This document shows, piece by piece, positions 44,921-58,476 of a stretch of DNA of 64,000 nt. The notes beneath the pieces are model-generated. The model saw only the letters and a program-made list of their open reading frames with translations. It was not told where the DNA came from and ran no database searches. How positions within the stretch are numbered: the first letter of the stretch is position 1; every line of letters begins with the position of its first letter. The position numbers were made by a program, and so were the translations under genes. Origin of the DNA: Xanthomonas bonasiae (GTDB lineage: Bacteria > Pseudomonadota > Gammaproteobacteria > Xanthomonadales > Xanthomonadaceae); the NCBI RefSeq assembly GCF_017163705.1, contig NZ_JAFIWB010000028.1, positions 1 through 64,000 on the forward strand, given 5' to 3'.

Positions 44921-46072
44921 TCACTCCGTCGTTGCCGCAGCGGCGGCGGGCACTGGCGCGGGCACCGCAGCGGCAGTGCCGTCTGCAAACAGCAGGCTCA
45001 GTTGCTGCATGCGGCGATCGCGCCATATCTGCGCCGGCACCGGAATACCTGCGCGTAGCCCAGCCACCAGGGGCCGCACGTCCTGAGGGGCGCCGACAGG
45101 CCGGCCGTCGATCTCCAGCAACACGTCCATCGGTTTGATCCCGGCGTGCATGGCGACGCTGCCATCGATCACCTTCACGATCCATGCGCCGCGCGCGGCA
45201 GGCAGTCCGGTGGCCTGCGCCACTTCCGCGGTGACCGGCGCGATACCCACTCCCAGCGCTCTGGGTGCCGCCGCCGCAGCGGCCACGATCTGCGTTGCGG
45301 ACGGCGAGGTCGGCGAAGCAGCAACCGCGGCGGGCGTCCGCCCGCTAGGCATCCACGCCACTTCGGTGAACTTGGTGTTGAACCCGCCGAACAGCCTGCG
45401 ATAGTCGCGACTGGCCTTGCCTGCTTCGCCCTGGGTGTCGTACGCGGTGCAGGTGGTGCCTTCGTCCGGCAGGCCATGCGCGCGCACGGTCTGCTTGAAT
45501 TCCTCGGCGTACGCCGCACTCTGCGTGTAGACCGCCATCGGATCGGCGCCGGTGGGCATGACGAAGACCTGGCTGGCGACCGTGCGCGCCAGGTCGCTGC
45601 GATCGGGAATATCGACCTGGGTCGCGTAGCAGTAGAAATAGCGCATCGTCTGCGCAGGCGCCTTGGCCGTGGCATCCCACGGCGGCGGCGTCCAGTCCAC
45701 GTCGCGCCAGCTGCCCACCTTCATCAGGAACAGGCGTTTGCTCCATATGGCGCGCTGCTGCTCGCGCTGCGCCAGCGCGTCCTCGCGCCCGGGACCGAGC
45801 GCGCATTCCTTGGTTCCGGCCCCGCCCAGGCTGCCCACATGCTGCAGGAAATCGCTGGCCAGCTCGTTGCTGCGTCGCAGCCAGCCGGTGGCGTCGTCTT
45901 GATAGGACACCTCGACGACCGGCGAGGCCCAGACCTTGGCCGGCACCCCGCCGGTGTCGGTCACGCTGCAGAAGGCGAACGCGCTGCGGATCGGCGCAGG
46001 CGCTTGCGCCAGGCCCGCGACGGGCGCCAGCGCGGCGCAAAAAATAGACAAATGCAGTGCATTGCGCAGCAT
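44921..46072 (-). CDS. Secreted PDZ-domain protein
   Basis: A 383-residue protein with a signal peptide ([24 protein letters not shown]). The middle (about 25-255) is of no family I recognise, with four cysteines. A C-terminal PDZ domain (about 280-365) has [50 protein letters not shown], as in HtrA/DegP substrates or ligands; no protease domain is present. The ribosome site AGGGGGA is 7 bases from ATG. It is divergent from the secreted hydrolase at 46332 and convergent with metE. Confidence 0.85.
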   Translation of the reverse strand: MLRNALHLSIFCAALAPVAGLAQAPAPIRSAFAFCSVTDTGGVPAKVWASPVVEVSYQDDATGWLRRSNELASDFLQHVGSLGGAGTKECALGPGREDALAQREQQRAIWSKRLFLMKVGSWRDVDWTPPPWDATAKAPAQTMRYFYCYATQVDIPDRSDLARTVASQVFVMPTGADPMAVYTQSAAYAEEFKQTVRAHGLPDEGTTCTAYDTQGEAGKASRDYRRLFGGFNTKFTEVAWMPSGRTPAAVAASPTSPSATQIVAAAAAAPRALGVGIAPVTAEVAQATGLPAARGAWIVKVIDGSVAMHAGIKPMDVLLEIDGRPVGAPQDVRPLVAGLRAGIPVPAQIWRDRRMQQLSLLFADGTAAAVPAPVPAAAAATTE

Positions 46073-46331
46073 CCGGACATCCCCCTGGCTGTTCCAGCAT
46101 CCCCGCCGGCACCGTGGTGCCGCCCCAGCGCAGACACTAGACCATCCGCCGCGTCTGCACCACAACGCAACGCGCGCGGCGGTGCTGCAGCGCATCGTGG
46201 AACTGTCATCGTGGCGGGGTATAACGCAGTCACGTCGCGGCGAGGGGGCGCTGCATCCGCTGCGCAGGCGTGCGATCGCAATCGCGATCGGCGCACTGTC
46301 CGGCTTCGCACTGTTCAAGGAGAGAGCCGCC

Positions 46332-48296
46332 ATGTCGACGCTACCGACGTTGTCCCTGCTGTCCACGCTGCTGCTGTCGCCCATGCTCGCGCATGCGGCC
46401 GAGCTGGTTCCCAAACAATTGGCCGGTCCTCCCGAGGAATTCGCGCAGATGCGCGCGCCGGCGCCGGCCGAGGCCGCGATCCTGTCCAAGAGCGCGTTGC
46501 TGCCGGTGGAATTCGCTTCCGCACGCAGCGGCGAGGCGGCGCAATGGCAGGCGACGCTGCCGGTGGAAAACGGCAAGCTGCGCTTCGTGCTGCTGTCCGG
46601 CACGCACGACTGGCAACCGCAGTTGCACGCGCCCGGCGCGGCGAACGCTCGCGCCAGCGCCGCCGCCATCGTGCCGAACGCCGTCGCCACCCGCCTGGGC
46701 AGCGGCGACACCGCGCTGCCGGGGCGCGAGTACCGCGTGGACAGCGCCGCCAACGGCAGCTGGACCCTGACCCTGCGCGCCGACGGCGGCGCCGCGCAAC
46801 GCGGCTACCTGTTGATGGAAGGCGATGCGCGCACCCAGCTGGCGTCCTATCCCAGCGACCGCCGGCAGCTGCACAGCGGGCAGCGCATCGGCCTGACCGC
46901 GATGCTCGGCGGCAGCGACAACCACGGCGCCACCACGCTCGGCGCCACTACCGGGCACATCCGCGATGCGCAGCTGCGCGTGACTGCGCCCGACGGCACG
47001 GTGACGCAGTGGCCGATGGCCGACGACGGCCGCCATGGCGACGGCGCCGCCGGCGACGGCGTCTATGCCGGCGATTTCCCGGCAAAGGCGCCAGGCAGCT
47101 ATCTCGCGCAGGTGGTGGTGCACGGCGAGGACGCGGCCGGCCAGGCCTTCGTGCGCACCTCCGAACACGTGCTGCCGGTGCTCGACACCAGCTTGCGCAT
47201 CGCCGCCGACGCGGTGAGCGCCAGCGCACAGGACGGCACCCGCCTGGCGCTGCCGATCCCGGTCAGCGCCAGCGGCCAGGCGCCGGCGCATTACCGCGTG
47301 CTCGGCGAACTGTGGGGCACCGGCCGCGACGGCAGCGCGGTGCCGGTGGCCTGGCTCGGCGGCATGCTCGCGCCGCAGAACGGGCGCCTGCCGCTGAGCG
47401 TGGACGAACGCTGGATCGTGCGTGCCGGCGCGCGCGCGCCGTTCACGCTGCGCAACCTGCGTATCGAGGACCCGGACCATTTCGTGCCGCTAGCCACCCG
47501 CGACACGCTGGCACTGACCCTGCCGGCGCTGCGCCGCAGCAGCGTGGCGCGCGGCGGCGCGATCGACGCCAGCATGCGCATGGGCGAGCGCCCGGCGACG
47601 CTGCAGCGCGCGGCGACCGATGCGCAAGCGCAGGCGACCGGCAAGCGCCTGGTGCTGGTGCATGGCTATTGCTCCGGCGGGGTGTGGCCGGCGGCGCAGT
47701 TCAGCAACGCCTCGACCTTCCTGGACGCCAACCAGAACCGCGGCAACGACCAGTTCGCGCAATTGCTGGGGCAGTTCGGCAGCCAGTGGAATTCGTTCGG
47801 CACGGTGGCGCACAGCCAGGGCGGCATGGCCGCGCTGCACCTGTACAGCTACTACTGGAGCGGGCTGGACAATGCCAGCGGCGGGCGCGTCATGCAGTCG
47901 GTGGGCACGCCCTACCAGGGCACCAACCTGTCCGGCATCCTGGCCACGGTGGGGTCGTGGTTCGGCGTGGGCTGCGGCAGCAACAGCGACCTGACCTACG
48001 ACGGCGCCAAGGCCTGGCTGGCCGGCATCCCGACCTCGGCGCGGGCGCTGGTCAACTACTACACCACCTCCTTCGCCAAGACCAACTGGTACACCAACGA
48101 CTACTGCAACGCGGCCTCGGACCTGGTGCTGGACGACCCGGAGGACGGCGTGGTCGAGCAGGTCAACGCGCAGCTGCCGGGCGGGGTCAACCGCGGCCAC
48201 ACCACCGGCCAGTGCCACACCACCGGCATGCGCGATCCGGCGCAATACCTGGACGCCAGCCGCAACGCGACGATGAACGCCAACGCGGCGCGGTGA
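46332..48296 (+). CDS. Secreted lipase-like hydrolase with choice-of-anchor X-type N-terminal region
   Basis: A 654-residue secreted protein with a signal peptide (LSLLSTLLLSPMLAHAAE). About 60-430 are beta-rich repeats; ADDGRHGDGAAGDGVYAGDFPAKAPGSYLAQVVVHG is the choice-of-anchor X-type segment. From about 435 an alpha/beta hydrolase appears: KRLVLVHGYCSGG, nucleophile elbow AHSQGG and late Asp/His candidates (VLDDPEDGVVE, NRGHTTGQCH). The architecture matches proteins annotated as conditioned medium factor in Xanthomonadaceae. Substrate unknown. The C-terminus is cysteine-containing. Confidence 0.82.
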   Translation: MSTLPTLSLLSTLLLSPMLAHAAELVPKQLAGPPEEFAQMRAPAPAEAAILSKSALLPVEFASARSGEAAQWQATLPVENGKLRFVLLSGTHDWQPQLHAPGAANARASAAAIVPNAVATRLGSGDTALPGREYRVDSAANGSWTLTLRADGGAAQRGYLLMEGDARTQLASYPSDRRQLHSGQRIGLTAMLGGSDNHGATTLGATTGHIRDAQLRVTAPDGTVTQWPMADDGRHGDGAAGDGVYAGDFPAKAPGSYLAQVVVHGEDAAGQAFVRTSEHVLPVLDTSLRIAADAVSASAQDGTRLALPIPVSASGQAPAHYRVLGELWGTGRDGSAVPVAWLGGMLAPQNGRLPLSVDERWIVRAGARAPFTLRNLRIEDPDHFVPLATRDTLALTLPALRRSSVARGGAIDASMRMGERPATLQRAATDAQAQATGKRLVLVHGYCSGGVWPAAQFSNASTFLDANQNRGNDQFAQLLGQFGSQWNSFGTVAHSQGGMAALHLYSYYWSGLDNASGGRVMQSVGTPYQGTNLSGILATVGSWFGVGCGSNSDLTYDGAKAWLAGIPTSARALVNYYTTSFAKTNWYTNDYCNAASDLVLDDPEDGVVEQVNAQLPGGVNRGHTTGQCHTTGMRDPAQYLDASRNATMNANAAR

Positions 48297-48383
48297 GGGG
48301 CCGGGATTGGGATTGGGGATTGGCAAAAGCGGCTGCACCGGGCCTGTAGGCTCGGTGCAGTTTCGATCCGAATGCCGCTTTTT

Positions 48384-48452
48384 GTAGGAGCGGCTTCAGC
48401 CGCGACAGGCGGCACTACCGGTAACGCCCGTCGCGGCTGAAGCCGCTCCTAC
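48384..48452. repeat. Palindromic repeat pair between hydrolase and outer-membrane channel genes
   Basis: A GGAGCGGCTTCAGCCGC unit at 48384-48406 faces its complement at 48430-48452 across a 23-base spacer containing TACCGGTA. It lies between two convergent genes and probably forms a terminating hairpin. A partial GGATTGGGGATTGG copy of the second family lies just before it (about 48303-48325). Confidence 0.87.
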
Positions 48453-48468
48453 AGGCATCGGGGAGGCG

Positions 48469-49916
48469 CTAACGCCCTGCCTCCGCCACAGGCATGCCGC
48501 TCTGCGCGTCGGCACCGCCGCCGAGCACCTTGTACAGGGTCACGCGGTTGCTGGCCTCGGTCAGGCGCAGGGTGATCAGGTCCTGCTGCGCGGAGTACAG
48601 CGAGCGCTGCGAGTCCAGAGCGTCCAGGTAGCTGTCCACGCCGTTGCGATAGCTTGCGTCGGCCAGGGTGTAGCTGCGCTGGGTGACATCCACCAGCGCG
48701 CGCTGCGCGTCCATGCGTTCGTCCAGTTGCGCACGCGTGGCCAGCGCATCGGCCACTTCGCTGAAGGCGGTCTGGATGGCCTGCTCGTACTCGGCGACAT
48801 TGACGTCGCGGGTGATCTTGGATTCGTCCAACTCGGCCTTGAGCGCGCCGGCACGGAAGATCGGTACGCTGATGCTGGGCACGAACGACCAGGTGCGGTT
48901 GCCGGCGTCGAACAGGCTGGACAGCGCGGTGCTGCTGCGCCCGGTGGAGGCGGTCAGCGAGATGGTCGGGAAGAACGCCGCGCGCGCCGCGCCGATGTCG
49001 GCATTGGCCGATTTCAGCGTGTGCTCGGCGTACAGCACGTCCGGGCGCTGCAGCAGCACGCGCGACGGCAGCGGCGACGGCAGCGGCGCCAGCGCCACGC
49101 CGCTTTCCAGTGCGGTCGCCTGCGGCAACGTATCCGCCGTCACCGGCGCGCCGACCACCAGGTCCAGCGCATTGCGCGAGGTGGCCAACTGCGTGGTGTA
49201 GCTGGCCACGTCGGCACGCGCGCTCTCCACGCTGGTCTGCACCTGCGCCAGATCCAGCCCGGAGGCAATGCCTTCCTGATGCCGCGCCTCGGTGAGCTTC
49301 AGGGTCTGCCGCTGGCTGTCCAGGGTCTGCTGCGCCAGCGCCAGCCGCTGCTGGTCGGCGGCCACGGTCAGCCAGTCGGCGGCGACTTCGGCGACCAGGC
49401 TCATGCGCGTGCTGCGCTGGGTCTGCGCCGTGGCCAGATAGGTTTCCAGCGCCTCGTTCTTCAGGCTGCGGATGCGCCCGAACAGGTCCAGCTCCCAGCT
49501 GCTGATGCCGACGTCGGCCGCGTAGGTGCGGCCCACTTCGGAGCGTCCGCTGCTGCTGGTGGACGCACTGCTGCGCGAGGCGCTCTGGCTGCCGCTGAGG
49601 TCCACCGACGGGAACAGATCGGCCCGCTGGATGCGGTACTGCGCGCGCGCCTTGTCGATGTTGAGCACGGCCACGCGCAGGTCGCGGTTGTTGTCCAGCG
49701 CCTGCGCGATCACCTGCTGCAGGCGCGGGTCCAGGAACACCTGGCGCCAGTCCAGCGTGGCCACATCGGCGGCATCGCCGCTACCGGTGCCGCTGTCGGC
49801 GAAGGTGGCCGGCACCGGCGCGTCGGGACGGGCGTAGCTCGGCGCCATGCTGGCGCAGCCGGCGAGGACACCGGCGCAGGCCAGGGCCAGCGCGGTACGG
49901 ATCAGGGACACTCGGA

Positions 49917-49920
<4 letters not shown>
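48469..49920 (-). CDS. Outer-membrane efflux channel lipoprotein (NodT/OprM family)
   Basis: A 483-residue TolC-family channel with a lipoprotein signal (IRTALALACAGVLAGC). Two repeated OEP halves (about 55-250 and 265-465) supply the coiled-coil helices; FPSVDLSGSQSASR and FPTISLTASTGRSS are the paired beta segments. GTG at 49920 overlaps the pump stop as GTGA, so the channel is translationally coupled to the RND pump. It completes the tripartite efflux complex. Confidence 0.93.
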
Positions 49921-53063
<3,143 letters not shown>

Positions 53064-53072
53064 GGCGGTTCC

Positions 53073-54284
53073 TCAGTCGGCCTTCGGCGCGGCCGCGGCG
53101 CCCTGCGTGGCCGCGGGTGCGGTGGTGGCCGCATCGGTCGCGGTTACTTCCACCGCCTTGACCTGGGCGCCGACCGAAACCTTCTGCACGCCCTGCACGA
53201 TGACCTTGTCGCCCACCTTCAGCCCGTCGCGCACCACCCACTTGTCGCCGATCGCATCGCCGGTGGTCAGCACCCGCTGCGCGACCTTGTTGTCGCTGCC
53301 GACCACCAGTGCCACCGCCTCGCCCTTGCTGTTGCGGCTGATCGCCTGCTGCGCCACCAGGATGGCCTGCTCGTCCACCGCCATCGACAGCACCGCCTTG
53401 ACGTACATGCCCGGCAGCAACAGACGATCGGGATTGGGCACCACCGCACGCAGCTTGACCGTGCCGGTGGCGGTATCGACCGCGGCATCCACCACTTCCA
53501 GCGTGCCGCTGCGCGCGTAGGTGCTGCCGTCCTCCAGCTGCAGCTTCACTTCGGCCTTGCCGTCCACCGCCTTGAGCTGGCCGGCGTCGAGCTGGCGGCG
53601 CAGCTGCAGCAGTTGCGCGCTGGACTGGGTCACGTCCACGTACATCGGATCGAGCTGGTTGATGGTGGCCAGCACGTCGCTCTGGCCGGCGCTGACCAGC
53701 GCGCCCGGCGTGTAGCTGGAGGTGCCGATGCGGCCGTCGATCGGCGCGGTAATGCGGGTGTAGTCGAGATTGATCCGCGCGGTCTGCAGCGAGGCCTTGG
53801 CCGCGACCACCGCCGCCTCGTTCGAGCGCAGCGTGGCCACCGCGTCGTCGCCGTCCTGCTTGCTGACCGCGTCCAGCGCGACCAGGGTCTGGTAGCGCTG
53901 CGCCTTCGGCCTGGCCGACAGCACCGCCGCCTCGGCCTGGGCCAGGTCGCCCTTGGCGGTGTCGTACGCCGCCTGGTAGCTGGCCGGATCGATCTCGTAC
54001 AGCACCTGCCCGGCCTTGACGTCCTGGCCCTCGGTGAACAGGCGCTTGCGCAGGATGCCGCCGACCTGCGGGCGCACGTCCGAGGTCATGTAGGCCACGG
54101 TGCGGCCGGACAGGGTCTGGTCCAGCGCCAGCCGCTGCGCCTTCACCGTCTGCACGCCGACCTGCGCCTGCGGCATCTGCGGCGGCTGCTTGGAGGAACA
54201 CGCGGCCACTGCCGCGGCGATGGCCGCGGCCAGCAACCAGCGCGAGGACGAGACGGGGAAGCGACGGGCGACGACGGGCAGCAT
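53073..54284 (-). CDS. RND efflux periplasmic adaptor lipoprotein
   Basis: A 403-residue MexA/AcrA-like adaptor. The lipoprotein signal ends with [10 protein letters not shown]. Lipoyl halves ([25 protein letters not shown] and [21 protein letters not shown]) flank a coiled-coil hairpin. The C-terminal tail of ~20 residues is Ala/Thr-rich. First gene of the efflux operon, 9 bases before the pump. It is divergent from the kinase gene at 54445. Confidence 0.95.
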   Translation of the reverse strand: MLPVVARRFPVSSSRWLLAAAIAAAVAACSSKQPPQMPQAQVGVQTVKAQRLALDQTLSGRTVAYMTSDVRPQVGGILRKRLFTEGQDVKAGQVLYEIDPASYQAAYDTAKGDLAQAEAAVLSARPKAQRYQTLVALDAVSKQDGDDAVATLRSNEAAVVAAKASLQTARINLDYTRITAPIDGRIGTSSYTPGALVSAGQSDVLATINQLDPMYVDVTQSSAQLLQLRRQLDAGQLKAVDGKAEVKLQLEDGSTYARSGTLEVVDAAVDTATGTVKLRAVVPNPDRLLLPGMYVKAVLSMAVDEQAILVAQQAISRNSKGEAVALVVGSDNKVAQRVLTTGDAIGDKWVVRDGLKVGDKVIVQGVQKVSVGAQVKAVEVTATDAATTAPAATQGAAAAPKAD

Positions 54285-54444
54285 GCGGCGAACTCACGGT
54301 TTATCCGAATGTGGCCACGCTACGGCGCGAATGTGCAGCAAATTTGGAGATTGCCGGCAGCGGCGCGGATTCGCTTGATTTCCCCTGCGGCGACGCGGCT
54401 AATACGCAACACCCCCCGTCGCCGCGTCCCGCATTGCCTCTCCG

Positions 54445-55824
54445 ATGAAACTGGGCATCACCGCCAAGCTGTTCCTCGCCATCCTCGCCGCGTGCGTGGC
54501 GGTGCTGCTGGTCAATGGCATGGCCGTGCAGGTCTTCCTCAAGCGCCAGTTCCTGGATTACCTCAACGAACAGGGCGTGGAGCGCATGCTGGAGACCTTG
54601 CCGCGGGTCAGGGCCGAGTACGCGCGGCATGGCAACTGGGACTTCGTGCGCGACAATCCCGATGCCTGGTTCGTGCTGATGCGTCCGGAGCACGGCCCTG
54701 GCCTGCCGCGCCTGCCGCCGCCGGTGTCCGACCAGACCGGCGCGGTCTTCCGCTTCGCCGTGCTCGACCAGAACTACCGCTCGGTGATCGGCAATCCCGA
54801 TGTCGGCCGCGACGACATCCTGCGTCCGATCGTGGTCGACGGCCGCACCGTCGGCTGGATGGCGATGCTGCCGTTCCAGAAGGTGCTGGCGGCCGAGGAC
54901 GCGCGCTTCTACCAGGCGCAGCAACGCGCATGGTGGACGATCGGCAGCGCCTCGCTGCTGGTCGCCGCGCTGCTCGGCTGGCTGCTGTCGCGCGCCTTGC
55001 TGCGGCGCATGCGCGGCCTCACCGGCGCCACCCATCGCCTGGCTGCCGGCGATTACGCCACCCGCATCGACACCGGCGCGCGCGACGAATTCGGCCAGCT
55101 GGCGCGCGACTTCAACCTGCTGGCGCAGGCGCTGGAACACAACGAACGCGCACGCCGCGAGTTCATGGCCGACATCTCGCACGAACTGCGCACGCCGCTG
55201 GCGGTGCTGCGCGCCGAACTGGAAGCGCTGCAGGACGGCATCCGGCCGATGACCCCGGCCTCGCTGGGCTCGCTGCACCAGCAGGTCGGCCAGCTCGGCA
55301 AGCTGATCGAAGACCTGTACGACGTCTCGCTCACCGACGTCGGCGCGCTCGCCTACCGGCGCGCGCCGGTCGATCTGGCGCTGATCCTGGCCACGGTGCT
55401 GGCCGGCGTGCAGGCGCGCTTCGCCGCCGCGCCGTTGCAGTTGCAGGTGCAGATCGACGCCGGCCCGCTGCAGGTGGACGGCGACGAGCGCCGGCTGCAG
55501 CAACTGCTCGGCAACCTGCTGGAGAACACGCTGCGCTATACCGATGCCGGCGGCACGGTGCGGGTCAGCTGCGTGCGTCGCGACACGGTGCTGGAACTGG
55601 TGGTCGAGGACAGCGCGCCGGGCGTGGACGCGGACAAGCGCGAGCGCCTGTTCGAACGCTTCTACCGCACCGAGGCCTCGCGCAACCGCGCCAGCGGCGG
55701 CAGCGGCCTGGGCCTGGCGATCTGCCGCAACATCGCCGAAGCGCACGGCGGCTCGATCAACGCCGAGGCCTCCGCGCTCGGCGGCCTGCGCGTGGTGCTG
55801 CGCCTGCCGGCGCTGCCGGCATGA
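54445..55824 (+). CDS. Sensor histidine kinase (BaeS-like)
   Basis: A 459-residue kinase with membrane segments at about 8-31 and 165-186, a periplasmic domain between them, HAMP (about 185-238), HisKA box [21 protein letters not shown] (His246) and HATPase ([32 protein letters not shown]). The sequence is BaeS-like. It is divergent from the RND efflux operon and followed by its regulator with ATGA overlap, so it most likely controls that operon in response to envelope stress or drugs. Confidence 0.92.
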   Translation: MKLGITAKLFLAILAACVAVLLVNGMAVQVFLKRQFLDYLNEQGVERMLETLPRVRAEYARHGNWDFVRDNPDAWFVLMRPEHGPGLPRLPPPVSDQTGAVFRFAVLDQNYRSVIGNPDVGRDDILRPIVVDGRTVGWMAMLPFQKVLAAEDARFYQAQQRAWWTIGSASLLVAALLGWLLSRALLRRMRGLTGATHRLAAGDYATRIDTGARDEFGQLARDFNLLAQALEHNERARREFMADISHELRTPLAVLRAELEALQDGIRPMTPASLGSLHQQVGQLGKLIEDLYDVSLTDVGALAYRRAPVDLALILATVLAGVQARFAAAPLQLQVQIDAGPLQVDGDERRLQQLLGNLLENTLRYTDAGGTVRVSCVRRDTVLELVVEDSAPGVDADKRERLFERFYRTEASRNRASGGSGLGLAICRNIAEAHGGSINAEASALGGLRVVLRLPALPA

Positions 55825-56504
55825 ACGGCCTGGATCCGATCGGCCACATCCTGATCGTCGAAGACGAACCGCGCCTGGCCGCGGTGATGCGCGAATACCT
55901 GCATGCGGCCGGCTATTCGCACGACTGGATCGCCGATGGCGCGCAGGCGCTGGGCGCGTTCCGCGCGCAGAAGCCGGACCTGGTGCTGCTGGACCTGATG
56001 CTGCCCAACCGCGACGGCCTGGAAATCTGCCGCGACCTGCGCAAGGAAAGCGCGGTGCCGGTGATCATGGTCACCGCGCGCGTGGAGGAGATCGACCGCC
56101 TGCTCGGCCTGGAGATCGGCGCCGACGACTACATCTGCAAGCCGTTCAGTCCGCGCGAGGTGGTGGCGCGGGTGCAGGCGGTGCTGCGCCGCCATCGCCA
56201 CGATCCCAACGACGCCGCAGCGCCGGGCCTGCGCATCGACGAAGACGCCTGCCGCGCCAGCGTGCATGGCCGCGACCTGGACCTGACCCAGGTGGAGTTC
56301 CGCCTGCTGCGCACCCTGGCCACCGCCCCGGGCCGGGTGTATTCGCGCGAACAGCTGATGGACCGGCTGTATGCCGACCACCGCATCGTCACCGACCGCA
56401 CCGTGGACAGCCACGTCAAGAACCTGCGCCGCAAGCTCGCCGACGTCGGCGGCGAAGAGTGGGTGCGCTCGGTGTATGGGGCGGGGTATCGGTTTGAGCC
56501 GTGA
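55821..56504 (+). CDS. OmpR-family response regulator (BaeR-like)
   Basis: A 227-residue regulator with receiver aspartate Asp58 in [13 protein letters not shown], Lys in [13 protein letters not shown], and a winged-helix domain ([44 protein letters not shown]). It overlaps the kinase stop by ATGA. The BaeR-type motifs and the adjacent efflux operon suggest the local RND genes are its target. Whether it has further targets cannot be seen. Confidence 0.93.
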   Translation: MNGLDPIGHILIVEDEPRLAAVMREYLHAAGYSHDWIADGAQALGAFRAQKPDLVLLDLMLPNRDGLEICRDLRKESAVPVIMVTARVEEIDRLLGLEIGADDYICKPFSPREVVARVQAVLRRHRHDPNDAAAPGLRIDEDACRASVHGRDLDLTQVEFRLLRTLATAPGRVYSREQLMDRLYADHRIVTDRTVDSHVKNLRRKLADVGGEEWVRSVYGAGYRFEP

Positions 56505-56506
56505 TT

Positions 56507-56610
56507 CGGGATTGGGGATTGGGGATTCGCAAGAGCCGGCAGCGCCACGGCTGAAACGGTAGTCCGTCAAGCCGCTTTTCCCAATCCCGAATCACCAATC
56601 CCCAATCCCG
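56507..56610. repeat. GGATTGGGGATTCG foldback between convergent genes
   Basis: GGGATTGGGGATTGGGGATTCG-like sequence at about 56507-56530 faces complementary copies at about 56580-56610. The spacer is ~50 bases. As at 18934, it fills the space between two convergent genes (the regulator and purU). Confidence 0.8.
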
Positions 56611-56613
56611 GCC

Positions 56614-57465
56614 TCACCGAAACACCACCGTCCGATGCCCGTTGAGCAGAATGCGATGCTCGACATGGCGGCGCACCGCGCGGGCCAGCACCTGCGACTC
56701 GGTGTCGCTGCCCAGGCGCACCAGGTCGCGCGGGGTCATCGCGTGGTCCACGCGGGCCACGTCCTGTTCGATGATCGGGCCTTCGTCGAGATCGCCGGTG
56801 ACGTAGTGCGCGGTGGCGCCGATGATCTTGACCCCGCGCGCGTGCGCCTGGTGGTACGGCTGCGCGCCCTTGAAGCTGGGCAGGAAGCTGTGGTGGATGT
56901 TGATCGCGCGCCCGGCCAGCGCGGCGCACAGCGTCGGCGACAGGATCTGCATGTAGCGCGCCAGCACCACCAGGTCGATGCGCTCGCGCTCCACCAGCGC
57001 CAGCAGCTGCGCTTCCTGTTCGGCGCGGTTGTCGGCGCCGACCGGCAGGTGGTGGAACGGCACGTCGTAGGAGCGCGCCAGCGTGGCGAAATCACTGTGA
57101 TTGGACGCCACCGCGGCGATGTCCACGCGCAGCTGCCGGCTGTGCGCGCGAAACAGCAGATCGTTGAGGCAGTGGCCCTGCTTGCTGACCAGCACCAGCA
57201 GGCGCGCGCGGCGCCGCGCATCGTGCAGCTGCCAGTCCATCGCGTAGTCGGCGGCGAGCGGCGCCAGCTGCACTTTCACCGCAGCGACGATGCCGTCGGC
57301 GGGCACGTCGAAATGCACGCGCAGGAAGAAGCGACCGCTCTCCTCGTCGCCGAACTGCTGTGCGTCGAGGATATTGCAGCCGTGCTCGAACAGCAGGCCA
57401 CTGACGCGGTAGACGATGCCGGTACGGTCCGGGCAGGACAGGGTCAGGATGTAGTCGGGGCGCAT
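56614..57465 (-). CDS. purU: Formyltetrahydrofolate deformylase
   Basis: A 283-residue enzyme with an N-terminal ACT domain (about 1-80, ILTLSCPDRTGIVYRVSGLLFEHGCNI) and a formyltransferase-like catalytic domain (VVLARYMQILSP, NIHHSFLPSFKGAQPYHQA, GATAHYVTGDLDEGPII). It hydrolyses 10-formyl-THF to THF and formate, feeding purine synthesis and one-carbon balance; this complements the nearby metE metabolically, without operon linkage. Start MRPDYILTL at 57465 begins the ACT domain. Confidence 0.95.
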   Translation of the reverse strand: MRPDYILTLSCPDRTGIVYRVSGLLFEHGCNILDAQQFGDEESGRFFLRVHFDVPADGIVAAVKVQLAPLAADYAMDWQLHDARRRARLLVLVSKQGHCLNDLLFRAHSRQLRVDIAAVASNHSDFATLARSYDVPFHHLPVGADNRAEQEAQLLALVERERIDLVVLARYMQILSPTLCAALAGRAINIHHSFLPSFKGAQPYHQAHARGVKIIGATAHYVTGDLDEGPIIEQDVARVDHAMTPRDLVRLGSDTESQVLARAVRRHVEHRILLNGHRTVVFR

Positions 57466-57894
57466 CCGCGCAATGATAGGGGAGAATTCGGGACTCGGGA
57501 TGGTGGGCTGCGGATGCCGCAGCGACATTGCCGGGCGTCTTGCCGAATGTAGGAGCGGCTTCAGCCGCGACGGGCTTTACCGATAGGTCCTGTCGCGGCT
57601 GAAGCCGCTCCTACAGGGGACTTGCGGCAGGCCAGCCGGGTGCACTGTGGGAGGGACTTCAGTCCCGACGCTTTACCGCGAAGGAAAGCGCACCACTTCG
57701 CTCGTCGCGGCTGAAGCCGCTCCTACAGGGACTTGCGGCAGGCCAACCGAGTGCATTGTGGGAGGGACTTCAGTCCCGACCCTTTACCGCGAAGGAAAGC
57801 GCACCGCTTCACTCGTCGCGGCTGAAGCCGCTCCTGCAAGGTGCGGCATCCGCATGCTGGCGGCACACAGCCTCGCCTGCGCGCCAGGCCGCGC
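57466..57894. repeat. Gap with a 111-bp tandem array of palindromic repeats
   Basis: Units lie at 57549-57571, 57592-57614 (inverted), 57647-57669, 57704-57726 (inverted), 57758-57780 and 57815-57837 (inverted). The last four form two 111-bp repeats with identical spacers (TTTACCGCGAAGGAAAGCGC). GGAGGGACTTCAGTCCC variants alternate with GCGGCTGAAGCCGC, as in cluster 1. No gene is present. Confidence 0.9.
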
Positions 57895-58335
57895 TCACTC
57901 CGGGCGCAGGCGCAGCGCCAGGCGCCGGTTGACCTTCTCCAGCCGCGCCAGCGAGTCTTCCACCGACATGCCGACCGCCTCGTGGGTGGTGATGTGCGCA
58001 CGCAGATGCGCCGGGTCGTCCAGGTCGCCGCGCACCAGGAACACGTTCTCGCCCTGCTCCACTTCGCCCAGTTCGCGGCTCAGCACCACGTGATCGACCT
58101 GGTCGAAGCCGTACTCCTTGGCCAGCGGCAGCAGCCGCGCCACCATGCGCTCGCTGATCGCGTCGGGCGCGCGGCCGCAGGCGGCGTCCAGCGCATGCAC
58201 GCCTTCGCGGATCTGTGCGTACAGCAGGTGGTCGGGATGCTCCGGGTGCTCGGGGCCGAGCGTGGCCTCGCGTGCGACGGCGCGCGGCGGCTGGATGGGC
58301 GTCATGGCGCCGGTGTCGGACGAATTCGGGCTCAT
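57895..58335 (-). CDS. Stand-alone XVIPCD-like protein
   Basis: A 146-residue soluble protein. From about residue 30 to 137 it reads like an XVIPCD, the C-terminal signal of Xanthomonas-type type IV secretion effectors: HPDHLLYAQIREGVHALDAACGR, then SERMVARLLPLAKEYG, FDQVDHVVLSR, GENVFLVRGDLDDPAHLRAH and AVGMSVEDSLARLEKV. Only about 30 residues precede it, so no toxin domain is attached. No immunity gene, VirD4 or other secretion gene lies within the window. It could be an effector remnant, a stand-alone binder of the coupling protein, or a domain with another job. Confidence 0.75.
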   Translation of the reverse strand: MSPNSSDTGAMTPIQPPRAVAREATLGPEHPEHPDHLLYAQIREGVHALDAACGRAPDAISERMVARLLPLAKEYGFDQVDHVVLSRELGEVEQGENVFLVRGDLDDPAHLRAHITTHEAVGMSVEDSLARLEKVNRRLALRLRPE

Positions 58336-58476
58336 GGCATCCTCCTATGATGCGCTTGCAGGCCGCCGCACCTTAGCGGCAAGCACGCGGCCAGCTCAAG
58401 CGCGGCGACGCAGTCTGCACCAAACCGCGACAAGGCGACCTGAAGATGGCTGCCGCCGCGCCGCAGCCGCGAACGC

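Noticed and set aside
57466-58476. Search for an effector/immunity pair around the XVIPCD-like gene
   Set aside because: Upstream is only the repeat array and purU, and the other side is a metabolic dehydrogenase; no small signal-bearing immunity gene is present.
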